Assembly: GCA_011682565.1 (NCBI GenBank)
Contig: JAACEJ010000160.1
Coordinates: forward strand, 1-7,288
Origin: Actinomycetota bacterium
Lineage (GTDB): Bacteria > Zhuqueibacterota > Zhuqueibacteria > Residuimicrobiales > Krinioviventaceae
Length of the DNA stretch: 7,288 nt
Direction of reading: 5' to 3'
How positions within the stretch are numbered: position 1 is the first letter of the stretch; each line of letters opens with the position of its first letter. This document shows, piece after piece, positions 5,517-7,288 of the stretch. A program made the position numbers and the translations under genes. Below the pieces are notes generated by a model. The model was not told the origin of the DNA, ran no database searches, and worked only from the letters and a program-made list of their open reading frames with translations.

Positions 5517-7288
5517 TTTTGTCATCCGACACCGCCTTGTGGTGATCCTCTGTATTGCCCTGATCACCGTTCTGCTGGGCTGGCAGGCCATGCAGGTGGG
5601 ACTGAACGCGGATTTTTCCACCTATCTGCGCGAAGATGATCCCCTGGTGCGGCAATACAACCAGGTCGGCGATATCTTTGGCGGCAATTCCATTGGCATT
5701 GCGCTGATTACCGCCGACGATGTCTTTACCAAACAGAGTTTCGAGCTGATTAAAAAACTGACCCAAGCTTACGGCAACATGGAGGGCATAAGCTATGTGA
5801 CCAGCCTGACCAATGTGGTGGATTTTCGCAGCACAGAATGGGGTTTGCAGGTGGGCAAGCTGCTGGAAAAGAGCGAAATCCCGAAGACGCCGGCGGAGTT
5901 TGCCGCCCTGAAATCTTACGTGCTGAGCAAAGACCGCTATGTGGGCAATCTGGTCAGCCAGGACGCCAAGGCCACCGCCATTGTGCTGCGCTTTGCCAAT
6001 AGCGACAGCAGTAACAAATCCCTCACCCATTTCACCACCTCGCTCAAAGTGAAAGAGATCACGGATGCGATCGTGCAGCCCGAAGAAATGGCGCGGGAAA
6101 ACCTGCAGATCTATTTCGGCGGCATGCCCTTTCTCATTTTCAACATGACCATGCTCATCACCCACAACCTGGAATTGCTGGTGCCGCTGATGGTCTTGAT
6201 TCTGGTGCTGGTGCTCTACCTGGGTTTCCGCAACTGGGCCGGGGTGGTGTTTCCGCTGCTGGTCGTGTCCATCAGCGTTACCTGGGTGATCGGCTTGATG
6301 GGCCTGTTCAATCTGCAATTTGATCTGCTCACGGGCATCATGCCGGTTGTGCTGCTGGCGCTGGGCAGCGCCGACGGCATTCATCTTTTAAAACGCTATT
6401 TTGAACAGCGCCGGCAGGGCCAATCCGCCCGCGATGCCGCCCGACTGGTCTACAAGGAGATGGGCACTCCCATTGCGCTGACTACCGTCACCACCATGGT
6501 GGGATTTTCGTCGCTGGCCATTTCCGACTTTACCGTCATCCGCCAATTTGGCTTGCTGACGGCGCTGGGCGTGCTGCTGGCCCTGGTCATCACCCTCACT
6601 CTTTTGCCCGCGCTGCTCTCCTACGGCATCCGTTTCCGCCACGGCAAGGCGCGCGTCTCCTCGCACACACGGGTCACCGATAGCCTGGCCGTGTTTATCG
6701 TGCGCAACAAAATCGGCATTCTCGTCGCCAGCCTGGCGGTGGTTGTGGCCTCGCTCATCGCCATCCCGCGCATCGTCAAGGACGTGGATTGGTCGCTGTG
6801 CCTGGCCAAAGGCAGTTCCGCCTATCATGCCGAAATGATCCTGCGCGACGAATTCGGCGGCTCGCTGCCCATTCAGATTCTCATCGACGGCGACCTGAAA
6901 GACCCGGCGGTGCTGAAGACCATGCGCGTCATCGAGCGCAAGCTGGAAACCATCCCCATGGTGAGCAAATCCGCTTCCATCGCCTCAGTCATTGCCGAAA
7001 TGAACTCGGTGATGAATGGCCGCTACGTCATCCCGGAAAGCCGGCAGGGCGTGAGCAACCTGTGGTTTCTGATCGAAAACGAAGACATGATGAAGCAGAT
7101 GGTGGCCAAGGGCGACCAGGAAGCGTTGCTGCAGGCCAAGCTGGACACCTGGCGCACCGCGGCGCTGGTGGCGGCTGTGGACAGCATCAACAATTTTCTG
7201 GCCGGGCTGCCGGCCAAACTGGCAGTGGTGGATTTGTCGGCAACGCCGCAATCCCTGCGTCCGGCCCTGATGAAAATCCGGCAACAGA
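5500..7288 (+). CDS. RND/MMPL-family transporter, 3' end missing
   Basis: The frame is open from ATG 5500 to the window end (596 codons) with no stop. It encodes the N-terminal part of an RND-superfamily exporter of the MMPL / hydrophobe exporter (HAE3-like) type. The first helix is at about residues 12-30, followed by a periplasmic loop to about 222. A five-helix block follows (near 224-243, 248-266, 271-292, 326-345 and 350-375), then helix 7 at about 405-424 and the start of a second periplasmic loop. The signature LGSADGIHLLKRYFE (D292) ends helix 4, where HAE3 members have the VDYxIH-type motif and a residue relevant to proton coupling. Such proteins use the proton gradient to move lipids or other hydrophobic compounds across the inner membrane. 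About a quarter or more of the protein, including the second helix block, should lie beyond the window. Codons are clearly more GC-rich than in the genes before ptsI. The complementary strand is open by chance over long stretches. Confidence 0.93.
   Translation, partial: MLKIADFVIRHRLVVILCIALITVLLGWQAMQVGLNADFSTYLREDDPLVRQYNQVGDIFGGNSIGIALITADDVFTKQSFELIKKLTQAYGNMEGISYVTSLTNVVDFRSTEWGLQVGKLLEKSEIPKTPAEFAALKSYVLSKDRYVGNLVSQDAKATAIVLRFANSDSSNKSLTHFTTSLKVKEITDAIVQPEEMARENLQIYFGGMPFLIFNMTMLITHNLELLVPLMVLILVLVLYLGFRNWAGVVFPLLVVSISVTWVIGLMGLFNLQFDLLTGIMPVVLLALGSADGIHLLKRYFEQRRQGQSARDAARLVYKEMGTPIALTTVTTMVGFSSLAISDFTVIRQFGLLTALGVLLALVITLTLLPALLSYGIRFRHGKARVSSHTRVTDSLAVFIVRNKIGILVASLAVVVASLIAIPRIVKDVDWSLCLAKGSSAYHAEMILRDEFGGSLPIQILIDGDLKDPAVLKTMRVIERKLETIPMVSKSASIASVIAEMNSVMNGRYVIPESRQGVSNLWFLIENEDMMKQMVAKGDQEALLQAKLDTWRTAALVAAVDSINNFLAGLPAKLAVVDLSATPQSLRPALMKIRQQ

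Noticed and set aside
5503..6384. Long open frame on the - strand, 293 codons, rich in His and Gln.
   Set aside because: It lies wholly opposite the transporter gene, whose product has clear RND membrane-helix and motif structure. The His/Gln-rich product is what reverse reading of CTG- and GTG-rich codons gives. It has no recognisable domain.
6388..6828. Open frame on the - strand, 146 codons.
   Set aside because: Same shadow effect of GC-rich transporter codons; low-complexity Gly/Asp/Gln product without family features.
6985..7284. Open frame on the - strand near the right edge.
   Set aside because: Opposite the second periplasmic loop of the transporter; no motif, and the sense strand is coding.

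Overview
The window reads as a stretch of a Gram-negative bacterial chromosome, with every supportable gene on the + strand. The gene set suggests an anaerobic or environmental lineage such as Desulfobacterota or a neighbouring phylum: a membrane-anchored spermidine-synthase-like protein, a YHS metal-site protein, an RND/MMPL exporter, a PTS Enzyme I, and a dispersed palindromic repeat beginning TGTCATTGC. That placement is an impression from family content only and has low confidence. Nothing marks a phage, plasmid, IS element, CRISPR array, rRNA or tRNA.

Layout. (1) Positions 2-1555 hold the C-terminal part of a spermidine-synthase-like protein: a soluble SAM-binding domain followed by about seven membrane helices. 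Its beginning lies outside the window. (2) Positions 1587-1763 hold a 58-residue YHS-domain protein with a strong ribosome binding site, probably co-transcribed with the gene before it. A hairpin terminator at 1768-1808 closes this unit. (3) Positions 1817-1936 hold a 120-base imperfect palindromic repeat. (4) From 1989 to beyond the right edge runs a tightly packed four-gene unit. It contains an ICMT/PEMT-type membrane methyltransferase, a geranylgeranyl-reductase-like FAD oxidoreductase with a cysteine-rich tail, PTS Enzyme I (ptsI), and an RND/MMPL-family transporter cut by the window end. Junctions are a 4-base overlap, a gap of about 10 bases, and a 17-base overlap, which point to one transcript with translational coupling.

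How the genes may work together. Three members of the second unit (membrane methyltransferase, isoprenoid-reductase-like flavoprotein, MMPL exporter) belong to families that often act on lipids or isoprenoids, so modification and export of a hydrophobic compound is a reasonable hypothesis. It is only an inference. Enzyme I does not fit that theme obviously, and no HPr or EII gene is visible. Base composition rises from AT-leaning in the first part of ptsI to GC-rich in its last third and throughout the transporter gene.

I found no clear evidence of a wholly new system. The most interesting points are the Cys-rich tail of the flavoprotein, the altered catalytic loop of the spermidine-synthase-like protein, the mixed operon, and the composition step inside ptsI.
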